A stretch of 10,724 nucleotides of DNA from an uncultured Bacteroidota bacterium (GCA_903944755.1 CAJATB010000186.1:1-10724); one strand, 5' to 3'; shown: positions 1 to 7,489, counted from the first letter of the stretch. Made by a program: numbers and translations. The notes: generated by a model not told the origin, from the sequence alone.

Positions 1-736
1 CTCCGTGTATATCAAATTTTTTGCCTAAATATTTTGTTGCCATTGCCGAACATTCAATATGCCAACCCGGGAAACCCTCTCCCCATGGGCTTTGCCAACG
101 CATGATATGTTCTGCAGGTGCGTTTTTCCACAAAGCAAAATCTACTTTATTTTTTTTCTCTTCTTGATTTTCTAACTCACGTGTTGTGTCCAATTGTTCT
201 TCTAAATTTCTTCCGCTTAAAATACCATAGGGTTGATTCTTTTTTGAATAAACATCATTGTATTTCACAACATCAAAATAAACCGACCCATTTGCCTCAT
301 AACCGTAACCATCAGCTATGATTTTTTTAATCATTTCTATTTGTTCCACTATATGCCCCGTAGCCGTTGGTTCAATACTTGGCGGCAAGTTATTAAACTG
401 GTCCATTGCCCAATGATATAGCTGTGTATATTTTTGTACTAGTTCCATTGGTTCTAGTTTTTCCAATATGGCCTTAGATGCAATTTTGTCTTCAGCCACT
501 TTTCCTTCTTCTTCAAAATGTCCTGCATCGGTTATATTTCTCACGTACCTAACCTTGTAGCCTTTGTGCAGCAAATAGCGAAATACCACATCAAAAGTTA
601 TAAATGGACGTGCATGTCCCAAATGACTTTCGCCACTTACCGTTGGACCACATACATACATTCCAACATAGGGAGCGTTTATGGGTTCGAAAGTTTCTTT
701 CTGACGGGTAAGAGAGTTGTATATTTTGAGCGGCAT
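1..736 (-). CDS. cysS: Cysteinyl-tRNA synthetase, N-terminal part (3' end outside window)
   Basis: Cytoplasmic class I aminoacyl-tRNA synthetase that charges tRNA-Cys with cysteine. The window holds the first 245 codons, starting MPLKIYNSLT; typical bacterial CysRS is about 460-500 residues, so roughly half is missing. The first zinc-ligand cysteine is in MYVCGPTV (Cys29) and the HIGH-type ATP-binding signature is HLGH at 38-41, followed by ARPFITFDVV. RNITDAGH (66-73) and GWHIECSAM (224-232, with Cys229 as the second zinc ligand) are also family hallmarks. The last two zinc ligands and KMSKS lie beyond base 1. The ATG at 734-736 gives the usual N-terminus, and a TAnnTTTG box lies 10 bases upstream. 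It follows the EEP gene by 42 bases on the same strand but probably has its own promoter. Identity is seen in the sequence; the function is established for the family. Confidence 0.96.
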   Translation of the reverse strand, partial: MPLKIYNSLTRQKETFEPINAPYVGMYVCGPTVSGESHLGHARPFITFDVVFRYLLHKGYKVRYVRNITDAGHFEEEGKVAEDKIASKAILEKLEPMELVQKYTQLYHWAMDQFNNLPPSIEPTATGHIVEQIEMIKKIIADGYGYEANGSVYFDVVKYNDVYSKKNQPYGILSGRNLEEQLDTTRELENQEEKKNKVDFALWKNAPAEHIMRWQSPWGEGFPGWHIECSAMATKYLGKKFDIHG

Positions 737-746
737 AATGTAGGCT

Positions 747-754
747 CAAAGATA
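747..754 (-). promoter_or_regulatory. Candidate -7 promoter box for cysS
   Basis: On the minus strand this reads TATCTTTG, an exact match to the Bacteroidota -7 consensus TAnnTTTG. It lies in the 42-base gap between the EEP gene and cysS, so transcription would begin only a few bases before the cysS ATG at 736. I see no convincing TTG element at the -33 position. The box match is seen; promoter activity is inferred. Confidence 0.5.
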
Positions 755-778
755 TTTTATTTTGCCGAAAATGGGTGC

Positions 779-1888
779 TTATTTCTTCAAAAGCAAGTCG
801 GCCATGATCATATGATGATCACTTAAATTTTCGTCTACCGACTCCCATCCCCTCACTTCCCAGGATGCATTTGTTAGTATATAATCAATCCTTAAAGTAG
901 GTGATAAGTCGGTATATGTGGCGCCAATACCCAAACCTTTTTGTAAAAATGCGTCTTGCCAATCACCCTTAATGGTTCTATAGGTGTAGGAACTTGGGAC
1001 ATCATTAAAGTCGCCCGTTATAATTGTTGGATAGGGGCTAGTTACAATATGTTTCCTAACTAGTTCCGCCTGGACACCCCTTTCTACAAATGCATGTTTC
1101 ATTTTCCTAATTACCGTCCATTTTGCTTTTAAGTCGGACTTTTTAGTAGGCGTTGCGTCATCAATGGCTTCAAAGTCGTCGTGCTGTAGCCTATAAGAAG
1201 CCAAATGAGTAGTATATACCCTAATGGTGTCATCCCCTTTTAAAATGGTTGCATAAATTAAACTTTCTTTATTGGTATAGGCTATGCGTTCAGCATGTAT
1301 AATTTTATATTTTGAATAAATAATACAACCCAAAAAATAATCGTTGTAGGGTGTACTATAGTCCTTAGAGAAAAAAGAATGCGGATATTTTTTATTAAAA
1401 TAATTGGCGTGATTCGCAATATCGTTTGGCCTTTCGTTTGTATTGTATTCTTGCATACAAATGATATCGGGATCCCATTTTAATATAGAATAAGCAATAT
1501 CTTCTGTACGCATTTTAATGGGGCTGGTTTTTTCTACGCCATTAAAACCTTTCACATTCCAACTCATAATGCGTAAAGTGTTTTCTTTCTTTTTTTCCGA
1601 AAAAAAAGTTCCAGGATGCCATGCTAGTAACACGAATACTATTTTCCAACCTAGTAGTAGACTAATGAGTGAAACCAATGACAGCAATGGTTTTGCGATT
1701 AACCAAAAAATAAAAAAAACAATGTTTAATGCGACTAAGTAGGGAGCGATTAATCCTAAAAATCCATTAATCCATATAAGGGGTAATGGTGTAATAAATA
1801 AGGGATACAAAAATAACAAGCAGGTAAGGATATTTATTACCAACAAGCTTTTTTTAGCAAGTATCCTTATGCGCGATTTTTTTGCCAT
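779..1888 (-). CDS. Membrane-anchored endonuclease/exonuclease/phosphatase (EEP) family protein
   Basis: 369 residues. The N-terminus (about 14-90) has three hydrophobic segments; the rest (about 105-366) is a full EEP domain. Metal-binding and catalytic motifs of the DNase I/exonuclease III fold are all present: MSWNVKGFN (Asn111), CMQEY (Glu147), THLASY (His228), GDFND (Asp293 and Asn295), RIDYILTN (Asp335) and SDHH (Asp357-His358). The enzyme should therefore be catalytically competent, cleaving phosphodiester or phosphate-ester bonds. The substrate (nucleic acid, phospholipid headgroup or inositol phosphate) cannot be told from sequence. With three membrane segments and more positive charge at the extreme N-terminus (MAKKSRIRILAKK), the domain may face the periplasm; this is inference. 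The ATG at 1886-1888 overlaps the stop codon of the upstream inactive rhomboid by one base (TAATG), so the two are probably translationally coupled. Confidence 0.88.
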   Translation of the reverse strand: MAKKSRIRILAKKSLLVINILTCLLFLYPLFITPLPLIWINGFLGLIAPYLVALNIVFFIFWLIAKPLLSLVSLISLLLGWKIVFVLLAWHPGTFFSEKKKENTLRIMSWNVKGFNGVEKTSPIKMRTEDIAYSILKWDPDIICMQEYNTNERPNDIANHANYFNKKYPHSFFSKDYSTPYNDYFLGCIIYSKYKIIHAERIAYTNKESLIYATILKGDDTIRVYTTHLASYRLQHDDFEAIDDATPTKKSDLKAKWTVIRKMKHAFVERGVQAELVRKHIVTSPYPTIITGDFNDVPSSYTYRTIKGDWQDAFLQKGLGIGATYTDLSPTLRIDYILTNASWEVRGWESVDENLSDHHMIMADLLLKK

Positions 1889-2577
1889 TATTGTTTTGGG
1901 CTTAAACTATTATTTAACAAATGTAATAAGTGGTGCATCCAGTTTCCTAAATCAATTTGTTTTTTTAATAAAAAGATATAGCCAAGGCCAGTTAACCCAC
2001 CAAGTAATATAGCTACCTGTTGTTGCCATGGTTGCTGTATTAATGTAGGTGTTGCTAATGCAAAATAAATTAAAGTTAGCGCCCATAAAGGTAGTCCTCC
2101 CCCTTTAGCATTTGCTAAAAATTTATACTTTGGAGAAAGCATTGTCGCAGCTACGGCTAATGCAATCACCCCTACCTGCGCACCTAAAAACGGAACCGAT
2201 GCACCTATAAATATATAAACCAACCCAGCAACAAAGCCACTATAAAAATAAATAGGAAATAAGTGTTTGTTTGCGCCTAGGTTTTGCAAAATAGTACAAA
2301 AGGTAGCCAACCATATCATATTGGTAAATAAGTCCCAAAAGCCAGTATGCGTCCAATTGTAGGTAAACAAGGTCCAAGGATGCTGTAGTATTTGTTGCGG
2401 AATTAATGTTGCCAATTGAAAAACTTCGGTTTGATACGCTTCATACGTAAAGCCTTCCAAGAAGTACAATACCCTAAAAAAACCCAATACAGCTGAAACA
2501 ATGATACTTACTGACACAAGTGCAACAAGTGCATTATTGTCGGCTCCAAATAAGGGTTTTTTAGAAAATTGATTCAT
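1888..2577 (-). CDS. Rhomboid-fold membrane protein lacking the protease catalytic residues
   Basis: 229 residues with about six hydrophobic segments and the rhomboid pattern. HPWTLFTYNWTHTGFWDLF (66-84) then NMIWL aligns with the HMFLHGDFGHIFGNMLALW region of the neighbouring active rhomboid. By gapless comparison the catalytic GASG becomes GAQV (Ser to Gln134), the catalytic His of AHVGG becomes Leu191 in LLGG, and the oxyanion-side His becomes Asp82; only Asn86 remains. It should not be a serine protease. Known rhomboid pseudoproteases bind membrane substrates or act as chaperones; a similar role here is inference. I place the start at ATG 2575-2577 (MNQFSKKPLF). A longer in-frame start at 2694 exists but would add 39 residues encoded inside the upstream rhomboid. 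The gap to that rhomboid is 19 bases, and the stop overlaps the EEP start. The gene is intact. Confidence 0.85.
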   Translation of the reverse strand: MNQFSKKPLFGADNNALVALVSVSIIVSAVLGFFRVLYFLEGFTYEAYQTEVFQLATLIPQQILQHPWTLFTYNWTHTGFWDLFTNMIWLATFCTILQNLGANKHLFPIYFYSGFVAGLVYIFIGASVPFLGAQVGVIALAVAATMLSPKYKFLANAKGGGLPLWALTLIYFALATPTLIQQPWQQQVAILLGGLTGLGYIFLLKKQIDLGNWMHHLLHLLNNSLSPKQ

Positions 2578-2596
2578 AGATATATTGTAGTAGCAA

Positions 2597-3430
2597 TTAA
2601 TAAAAGTTTTTTCTATTCTTCTTATTCCAAATATAAACCAATATAAAGCCAACAATGGCACCTCCCACATGCGCCCACCTTGCCACATTATCACCCGCGG
2701 AGTTTTTTAGTGCAAAGAAAAGTTCATAAGAGAAATACAGCAAGCCCAACCATTTGGCCTTGATTGGAAAAAGAAAGTAAATATAGATATAAGTATTCGG
2801 GAATAAATATACAAACGCAATTAAGATACCAAAAACGGCACCACTTGCACCCACGGTTGCGGTATTAACAGACTTATTATAAAATGAAGTCACTAAATCC
2901 ATTAACTCACTCGATAAACCTGGAGTAGCTAATGTGATATCGTTTTCATTTAAAATTCTAGATAAAGGAAAATTATGTTCGGTAGAAAAACGCAATAGCG
3001 CTTCATTAAATGCAGGGATATTTGTTTTACTTAAACTAAGCAATTGCTGGTAATGATTGGTTAGTGGCATTAATTCAAAAGACAATATGCCTAAATGTAT
3101 TACTGCAGCGCCTAAACCACATACTGCATAAAATATTAAAAAACGCTTAGGGCCCCATACATTTTCCAAAATTGCACCAAACATCCACAGAGCCAACATG
3201 TTTCCAAAAATATGTCCAAAGTCCCCGTGTAAAAACATATGTGTTACTAATTGCCATGGTTGAAACAAATCACTTTGTAAAGCATGTAATGCAAAAACAT
3301 CCTCAATGGAAAAAATACTCATTGGGCCCACCAATGTATTTTGTGCTAAAAATACCAACCCGTTAATAATTAATAAATTTTTAATTACTACAGGCAATAC
3401 ATCAAATCCGGTTGGTCTGAATTGTGTCAT
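2597..3430 (-). CDS. Rhomboid family intramembrane serine protease
   Basis: 277 residues, multi-pass inner-membrane protease that cuts transmembrane segments of other proteins. The catalytic dyad is present: Ser196 in GASGAVFGI (194-202) and His254 in AHVGGAIVGF. The HxxxN element is HIFGN (His73, Asn77), in HGDFGHIFGNMLALWMFG. About 70 residues (roughly 121-190, LTNHYQQ to NTATV) separate the third membrane segment from the Ser-bearing segment; in E. coli GlpG this loop is short. By GlpG topology the insert would lie on the periplasmic side next to the active site. The start ATG at 3428-3430 is 7 bases after the rlmD stop codon, and a second, inactive rhomboid follows by 19 bases, so all are likely on one transcript. 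Substrate unknown. Confidence 0.92.
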   Translation of the reverse strand: MTQFRPTGFDVLPVVIKNLLIINGLVFLAQNTLVGPMSIFSIEDVFALHALQSDLFQPWQLVTHMFLHGDFGHIFGNMLALWMFGAILENVWGPKRFLIFYAVCGLGAAVIHLGILSFELMPLTNHYQQLLSLSKTNIPAFNEALLRFSTEHNFPLSRILNENDITLATPGLSSELMDLVTSFYNKSVNTATVGASGAVFGILIAFVYLFPNTYIYIYFLFPIKAKWLGLLYFSYELFFALKNSAGDNVARWAHVGGAIVGFILVYIWNKKNRKNFY

Positions 3431-3437
3431 ACTAAAA

Positions 3438-4871
3438 TTATTTTAAAGTGCTTGTTAATTTTAACTGCACTACGTTTTCAATATGTAAGGTATGTGGAAA
3501 CATGTCTACTGGTTGTATTTTAGTTACGGTATACTTTTCACTCAACAATCCTAAGTCTCTTGCTTGGGTTGCAGGGTTGCAACTAACGTACACTATTAAT
3601 GGTGCTTCCATTTCTAATAATTTACGTACTAGTTTTTCATGCATACCAGCACGAGGAGGATCGGTGATAATCACGTCGGCTTTGCCATGTGCATCAAAAA
3701 AAGCATCATTACAAATATCAATAACGTCTCCTGCAAAAAAAGCAGTATCCGTTAAATTATTCATGCTTGCATTTTCTTTTGCATCCTCTATGGCCTCGGC
3801 AACTACTTCTACTCCTATAATTTTTTTTGCTTTTTCACTACAAAATATACCAATACTACCAGTGCCACAATACAAATCATATACTACTTCCTTTCCTGTT
3901 AATTCAGCAAAGTCTCTTGTTACTTGGTAAAGTTTTTCGGCCTGTTTTGAATTGGTTTGGAAAAATGATTTTGGACTTATTTTAAAAGCAAAGTTCTCAA
4001 GCATTTCTGTGATGTACCCATTTCCCGAAAATACCTGTGGCACCAAGTCCTGCATACTGTCGTTGCGCTTCTCGTTTATGGTGTATAATAGGGTGGTGAT
4101 TTGAGGAAACTTTTCTAGTAATAAATTCAATAATTGTTCTCTCTTTTCTTTTCCGTCATACCCTAAAATTAAATTCACCATCCATTCCCCTTTGGTGGTA
4201 TTGCGCACAAACATATTCCTTATCCAACCTTGGTGTTGCTTGATATTATAAAAGGGCATATCATTTTCAATGGCAAAGTTCACCACCGTTTTCCGTATTT
4301 CATTGGTTGGTTCTGCTTGCAAATAACACTTGTCAATTTCTACCACTTTTTCAAAAAATCCCCGTGCATGAAAACCGCCTGAACCTGGTGATTTTTTAGG
4401 CGCTTCCCCCGCTGCCTTCATTGCCTTAAACTCCTCAAAAGGTATATACCTTTCTGTGGCGAAAGTGTATTCCACCTTATTTCTGTAGCCCTCGGTTTCA
4501 CTAGCTCCTAAAATAGGTGGTATTTCGGGAAGCGCTATTTTAGCAATACGTGTTAAATTATCTACCACCTGTTTGTGCTTGTATGCCATTTGTTGTTCGT
4601 ACGGCAACATTTGCCATTGGCAACCCCCGCAAACACCAAAATGACTACAAAATGGCTTCACCCTTATTGCAGAATACGTATGAAATTTTTTCACAAAACC
4701 TTCCGCCCAGTCGGCTTTGTTTTTTTGCAATTGTATATCGACCACGTCACCCGGAACGGCACCTTCAACAAATATTACTTTCCCGTCGACACGCGCCAGC
4801 GATTTACCTTCGGCAGCATAATCTTCTATCAGGACGTTTTCTAAAATGGGGGCTTGTTTTTGTTTTCTCAC
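3438..4871 (-). CDS. rlmD: 23S rRNA (uracil-C5)-methyltransferase, RlmD/TrmA family
   Basis: 477 residues. SAM-dependent enzyme that methylates C5 of uracil in RNA; RlmD in E. coli modifies U1939 of 23S rRNA. An N-terminal TRAM-like domain (about 8-65, with GKSLARVDGKVIFVEGAVPGD) is followed by the Fe-S cysteines C75, C81 and C84 (FCSHFGVCGGC) and C182 (DKCYL). The SAM-binding loop is DLYCGTGSIG (332-341), then DPPRAG (404-409) and the catalytic Cys431 in VYVSCNPATQ; Glu465 in HIENV is the probable general base. A short Lys/Gly-rich insertion at about 146-167 interrupts the central domain. The start is GTG (4869-4871): the first internal ATG encodes Met88, after three of the Fe-S cysteines, and an in-frame stop lies about 30 bases upstream. 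Target specificity (RlmD, RlmC or TrmA-like) cannot be fixed by eye, so the symbol is a best guess. First gene of the minus-strand operon. Confidence 0.88.
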   Translation of the reverse strand: MRKQKQAPILENVLIEDYAAEGKSLARVDGKVIFVEGAVPGDVVDIQLQKNKADWAEGFVKKFHTYSAIRVKPFCSHFGVCGGCQWQMLPYEQQMAYKHKQVVDNLTRIAKIALPEIPPILGASETEGYRNKVEYTFATERYIPFEEFKAMKAAGEAPKKSPGSGGFHARGFFEKVVEIDKCYLQAEPTNEIRKTVVNFAIENDMPFYNIKQHQGWIRNMFVRNTTKGEWMVNLILGYDGKEKREQLLNLLLEKFPQITTLLYTINEKRNDSMQDLVPQVFSGNGYITEMLENFAFKISPKSFFQTNSKQAEKLYQVTRDFAELTGKEVVYDLYCGTGSIGIFCSEKAKKIIGVEVVAEAIEDAKENASMNNLTDTAFFAGDVIDICNDAFFDAHGKADVIITDPPRAGMHEKLVRKLLEMEAPLIVYVSCNPATQARDLGLLSEKYTVTKIQPVDMFPHTLHIENVVQLKLTSTLK

Positions 4872-4980
4872 GAGGTCAAAGGTACTAAGCCAATAGTATA
4901 TTTAAAGTAAAAGGGCTTATAAATTAACATGTCAGGTAAAGATTATATTTTTACACCGTATCAAGTGAAAAATAGCTACT
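4872..4980. other. Divergent intergenic region between rlmD and the thioredoxin-like gene
   Basis: 109 bases between two divergent start codons; it must hold promoters in both directions. Toward rlmD there is the TACCTTTG box. Toward the thioredoxin gene I find only TATATTTT at 4944-4951, which lacks the final G of the Bacteroidota box. No riboswitch-like structure or repeat was recognised. Confidence 0.6.
4877..4884 (-). promoter_or_regulatory. Candidate -7 promoter box for the rlmD-rhomboid operon
   Basis: The minus strand reads TACCTTTG, matching TAnnTTTG. Its last base is only 5 bases from the rlmD GTG, so a start site at the normal distance would give an almost leaderless mRNA. No good TTG lies 17-23 bases upstream. 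The closest is CTTT at 19 bases, so the -33 support is weak and chance occurrence is possible. Confidence 0.35.
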
Positions 4981-6459
4981 ATGAAAAAAATGTTTTTACC
5001 TCTTTTCCTTTCTATCCTTGTTATTGCTAACAATGGTTTTGGACAAACAAAAAAACCGACAGCCAAAATAAGCCAAGTGAACAGTGGGCGAGCTATACAA
5101 ATTACTTTAACACCCTATAAAAACACCAAAATATACATTGGCACTAACTATGGCAAAAATAAAGTGTTAGCCGATTCTTGTATTTTAAACGAAAAAAGCG
5201 AGGGCGTATTTACGTCCAAACAAAAGTTGACTCCTGGCATTTATTTTGTGATTTCTCCAAAATTTACCATTTTGTTTGACTTTATTGTTGACGAGGGTCA
5301 GCAATTTAAAATTATAGCCGATACACTTTCACTAAACAAGGTAGAAATAATTGGATCAAAAGAAAACGAACTATTTCAAACTTATTCAAAATCAATAAAT
5401 GAACTAGGCGGACAATTAGCCGCCATCGAAACAAACTTTAAAAATGCAAAAACCGCTGCGGATTCTGCAAACTTTAAAGCAGCTTATGTCCTTAAAGACA
5501 AAGAAGTTAGGGGAAGCAGAAAAGCCTTTATGGAAGCAAATCCAAATTCTATGATGTGCTACTTGTTAAATGTGATGCAAAGGCCGGAAGCGCCTGCTAT
5601 ACCTGTTGTTAATGGCAAGGCTGATTCTTTGTATCCATTTTATTATGTGAAAGAACACTACTGGGATAATGTGGTTTTTAACGACAATCGTTTAATACGC
5701 ACCCCCTTCTTTGAAGATAAGCTTGACGAATATTTTAAAAATTATGTTTCTCGTGAACCCGATTCTATTATTGACGAAGTGAACTATATGCTAACCGTGG
5801 CTAAAACAGGAAAAGAAATATATCCTTTCTTACTTTTTAAATTTACCAATAAATATATTGCTCCTGAGTTTATGGGTCAGGACAAAGTATTCTTATATAT
5901 TTATCAAAACTTTTTTGCAAAAGGAGATACTGTTTTATTAAATGAAGCGTCGAATAAATCTATTAAGGAAAGAGCATACAGCATGATGGCCAACCAATTA
6001 GGTTTAGCCGCACCTGCACTAGTTATAAACGATTTAGGAGATAAAAAAATATCCCTTTATACTATAAAATCACCCTATGTTTTTATTGCATTTTGGGATC
6101 CAACCTGCGGTCATTGCAAAGTAGAAGTGCCTCGCTTAGATTCAATATACAATGCAAGTTGGAAAGCACTTGGTGTAACTATGCTTGGTGTGAATACAAA
6201 TGCTAAGGAAGTGGGTTTATGGAAAACGTATATTAAGGATAACAAATTAATAGAATGGACACATGCTTACCAAACCGAAGCTGATTTAAATAAAGAAATA
6301 CAAGAAGGTAAACCAACCACTATTCGTCAATTATACGATGTATATAAAACGCCTACTTTTTATTTATTAGATAGCAATAAAAAAATTATTGCCAAGAATT
6401 TAACCATCGAGCAATTCAACGATTTCTTGCAAGCTGCAAACAAAAAAGGGAGTAAATAA
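4981..6459 (+). CDS. Secreted thioredoxin-like (TlpA/ResA-type) protein with N-terminal beta domain
   Basis: 492 residues. A signal peptide (MKKMFLPLFLSILVIANNGFG) with probable cleavage near residue 21 and no lipobox Cys predicts a soluble periplasmic protein. Residues about 38-125 resemble the DUF4369-type beta domain that precedes thioredoxin domains in Bacteroidota, including ITLTPYKNTKIYIGTNYG and the VEIIGSKENE segment. The middle, about 130-340, is helical and may match DUF5106; that call is by memory. The C-terminus (about 345-490) is a thioredoxin fold with FWDPTCGHCKVEVPRLDSI, giving the redox pair C376-GH-C379, and the cis-proline in KTPTFYLLD (Pro458). Family members reduce or exchange disulfides in exported proteins, such as cytochrome c maturation or oxidative-stress clients; no such partner gene is adjacent. 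Single gene, divergent from rlmD and convergent with metF. Its stop codon lies in the loop of the shared terminator. Confidence 0.9.
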   Translation: MKKMFLPLFLSILVIANNGFGQTKKPTAKISQVNSGRAIQITLTPYKNTKIYIGTNYGKNKVLADSCILNEKSEGVFTSKQKLTPGIYFVISPKFTILFDFIVDEGQQFKIIADTLSLNKVEIIGSKENELFQTYSKSINELGGQLAAIETNFKNAKTAADSANFKAAYVLKDKEVRGSRKAFMEANPNSMMCYLLNVMQRPEAPAIPVVNGKADSLYPFYYVKEHYWDNVVFNDNRLIRTPFFEDKLDEYFKNYVSREPDSIIDEVNYMLTVAKTGKEIYPFLLFKFTNKYIAPEFMGQDKVFLYIYQNFFAKGDTVLLNEASNKSIKERAYSMMANQLGLAAPALVINDLGDKKISLYTIKSPYVFIAFWDPTCGHCKVEVPRLDSIYNASWKALGVTMLGVNTNAKEVGLWKTYIKDNKLIEWTHAYQTEADLNKEIQEGKPTTIRQLYDVYKTPTFYLLDSNKKIIAKNLTIEQFNDFLQAANKKGSK

Positions 6460-6471
6460 CTTACTCCCTTT
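6445..6471. terminator. Bidirectional hairpin terminator between the thioredoxin-like gene and metF
   Basis: A perfect 11-base-pair inverted repeat, AAAGGGAGTAA at 6445-6455 and TTACTCCCTTT at 6461-6471, is separated by a 5-base loop. Read on the minus strand the stem ends in CCCTTTTTTG, a run of six T, giving a standard intrinsic terminator for metF, which stops at 6495. Read on the plus strand only three T follow directly, with a further T run at 6482-6487, so termination of the thioredoxin gene is probably weaker. The hairpin overlaps the 3' end of the thioredoxin gene, and its TAA stop (6457-6459) is in the loop. Confidence 0.85.
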
Positions 6472-6494
6472 AGTATAAACGTTTTTTATAAAAA

Positions 6495-7448
6495 TTAAAA
6501 CACGCTAGAAACCACTTCTTTTATCACCTTTGGTTTTCCTAAAGTGTAATAGTGTAGAACCGGCACCTTGGCAGCTTTCAGCTCCTTACTTTGTTGTATT
6601 AACCACTCTGTACCTACTTGCTCACATTCTGCATCAGTCTTGCATTTATTAATAGCATTTGACAAATCGGTAGGAATATCTACATGAAATATTCTTGGCA
6701 AAATAGTCAACTGTTTTTTATTTGTAATTGGTTTTAGGCCTGGAATGATTGGGACATTAATTCCAATTTCGCGACAAGCTTTTACATAATCAAAATATTT
6801 TTGATTGTCGAAAAACATCTGTGTCATTATATACCCTGCACCTGCATCTACTTTTTCTTTTGTTTTCAATAAATCAATTTCGAAATTTGGTGCTTCAAAA
6901 TGTTTTTCTGGGTAACCGGCAACACCCATACAAAAATCAGTTTTGCCCCCATTCAAAATATCTTTGTCTAAATAAATACCATGGTTTAATTGATCCACTT
7001 GTTTCAATAAATCAATTGCAAATTTATTACCTCCTATTTCTGGTTCAAAACTTGACTCATTCTTGGCCGCGTCGCCACGCAACACTAGCGCATTATCAAT
7101 ACCCAAAAATTGTAAATCTATTAAGGCATCTTCGGTTTCACGTTGTGTAAAGCCTCCACAAATAATATGTGGTACCGCGTCAATATTGTAATGGTTCATA
7201 ATAGCCGCACAAATACCTACTGTTCCAGGACGTTTACGTACATCTACTTTTTCGAAAGTGCCGTCTAGTTTTTTCTTAAACATAGTCTCGCTTCGGTGGT
7301 AGGTAACATTTATCCATGATGGCTTAAATTCCATCAGGGGGTCTAAATGTTCATACAAAGAAGCGATTGTCTTCCCTTTTAAAGGTGGCAATACCTCAAA
7401 AGTTACTAATGTATCTTTTGCCTGGGCTATATGGTCTGTTACGTGCAT
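6495..7448 (-). CDS. metF: 5,10-methylenetetrahydrofolate reductase
   Basis: 317 residues, cytoplasmic FAD enzyme of the MTHFR family reducing 5,10-methylene-THF to 5-methyl-THF, the methyl donor for methionine synthase. The TIM-barrel hallmarks are present in order: FEVLPP (17-22, catalytic-type Glu18), INVTYHRSE (46-54), PHIICGGFT (93-101), LVLRGD (121-126, with Asp126 matching the FAD-interacting Asp120 of E. coli), MGVAGYPEKH (174-183), TQMFFDN (209-215, Gln210) and VPIIPGLKPI (232-241). Length is close to the E. coli enzyme (about 296) with a slightly longer C-terminus, and there is no C-terminal regulatory domain as in eukaryotic MTHFR. ATG 7446-7448 gives the conserved-looking N-terminus MHVTDHIAQAKDTLVTFE. 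Monocistronic: a promoter box lies immediately upstream and a strong terminator 24 bases after the stop. No metH or S-box riboswitch is visible in the 78-base upstream gap. Confidence 0.96.
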   Translation of the reverse strand: MHVTDHIAQAKDTLVTFEVLPPLKGKTIASLYEHLDPLMEFKPSWINVTYHRSETMFKKKLDGTFEKVDVRKRPGTVGICAAIMNHYNIDAVPHIICGGFTQRETEDALIDLQFLGIDNALVLRGDAAKNESSFEPEIGGNKFAIDLLKQVDQLNHGIYLDKDILNGGKTDFCMGVAGYPEKHFEAPNFEIDLLKTKEKVDAGAGYIMTQMFFDNQKYFDYVKACREIGINVPIIPGLKPITNKKQLTILPRIFHVDIPTDLSNAINKCKTDAECEQVGTEWLIQQSKELKAAKVPVLHYYTLGKPKVIKEVVSSVF

Positions 7449-7454
7449 AGACTA

Positions 7455-7489
7455 CAAAAATAGTTAATATTAGTTTCTAATGGACCAAA
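7455..7489 (-). promoter_or_regulatory. Candidate metF promoter (-33 TTTG and -7 TATTTTTG)
   Basis: On the minus strand TTTG (7489-7486) is followed after 23 bases by TATTTTTG (7462-7455), an exact TAnnTTTG -7 box at the upper end of the spacing usual for Bacteroidota sigma factor promoters. The box ends only 6 bases before the metF ATG, so the predicted transcript has a leader of just a few bases or none. This is the only promoter in the window with both elements visible. Confidence 0.55.

Noticed and set aside
518..826. 102-codon open frame on the plus strand
   Set aside because: It is antisense to the cysS start, its promoter gap and the EEP end. The cysS reading on the other strand is unambiguous.
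2578..2694. 39-codon N-terminal extension of the second rhomboid-like protein, from an ATG at 2694
   Set aside because: It lies mostly within the coding sequence of the upstream rhomboid in another frame, has unlikely composition (MIMWQGGRMWEVPL) and adds no rhomboid feature. The ATG at 2577 gives a normal N-terminus and a 19-base gap.
3448..3930. 160-codon open frame on the plus strand
   Set aside because: It is antisense to the catalytic half of rlmD, which has strong family motifs. The antisense product has no recognisable domain and no promoter.
4944..4951. Possible -7 box TATATTTT for the thioredoxin-like gene
   Set aside because: It lacks the final G of TAnnTTTG and has no TTG upstream. 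In AT-rich intergenic DNA this is too likely by chance.
6821..7150. 109-codon open frame on the plus strand
   Set aside because: It is antisense to metF. Low-complexity Leu/His-rich translation is typical of a reverse-strand shadow.
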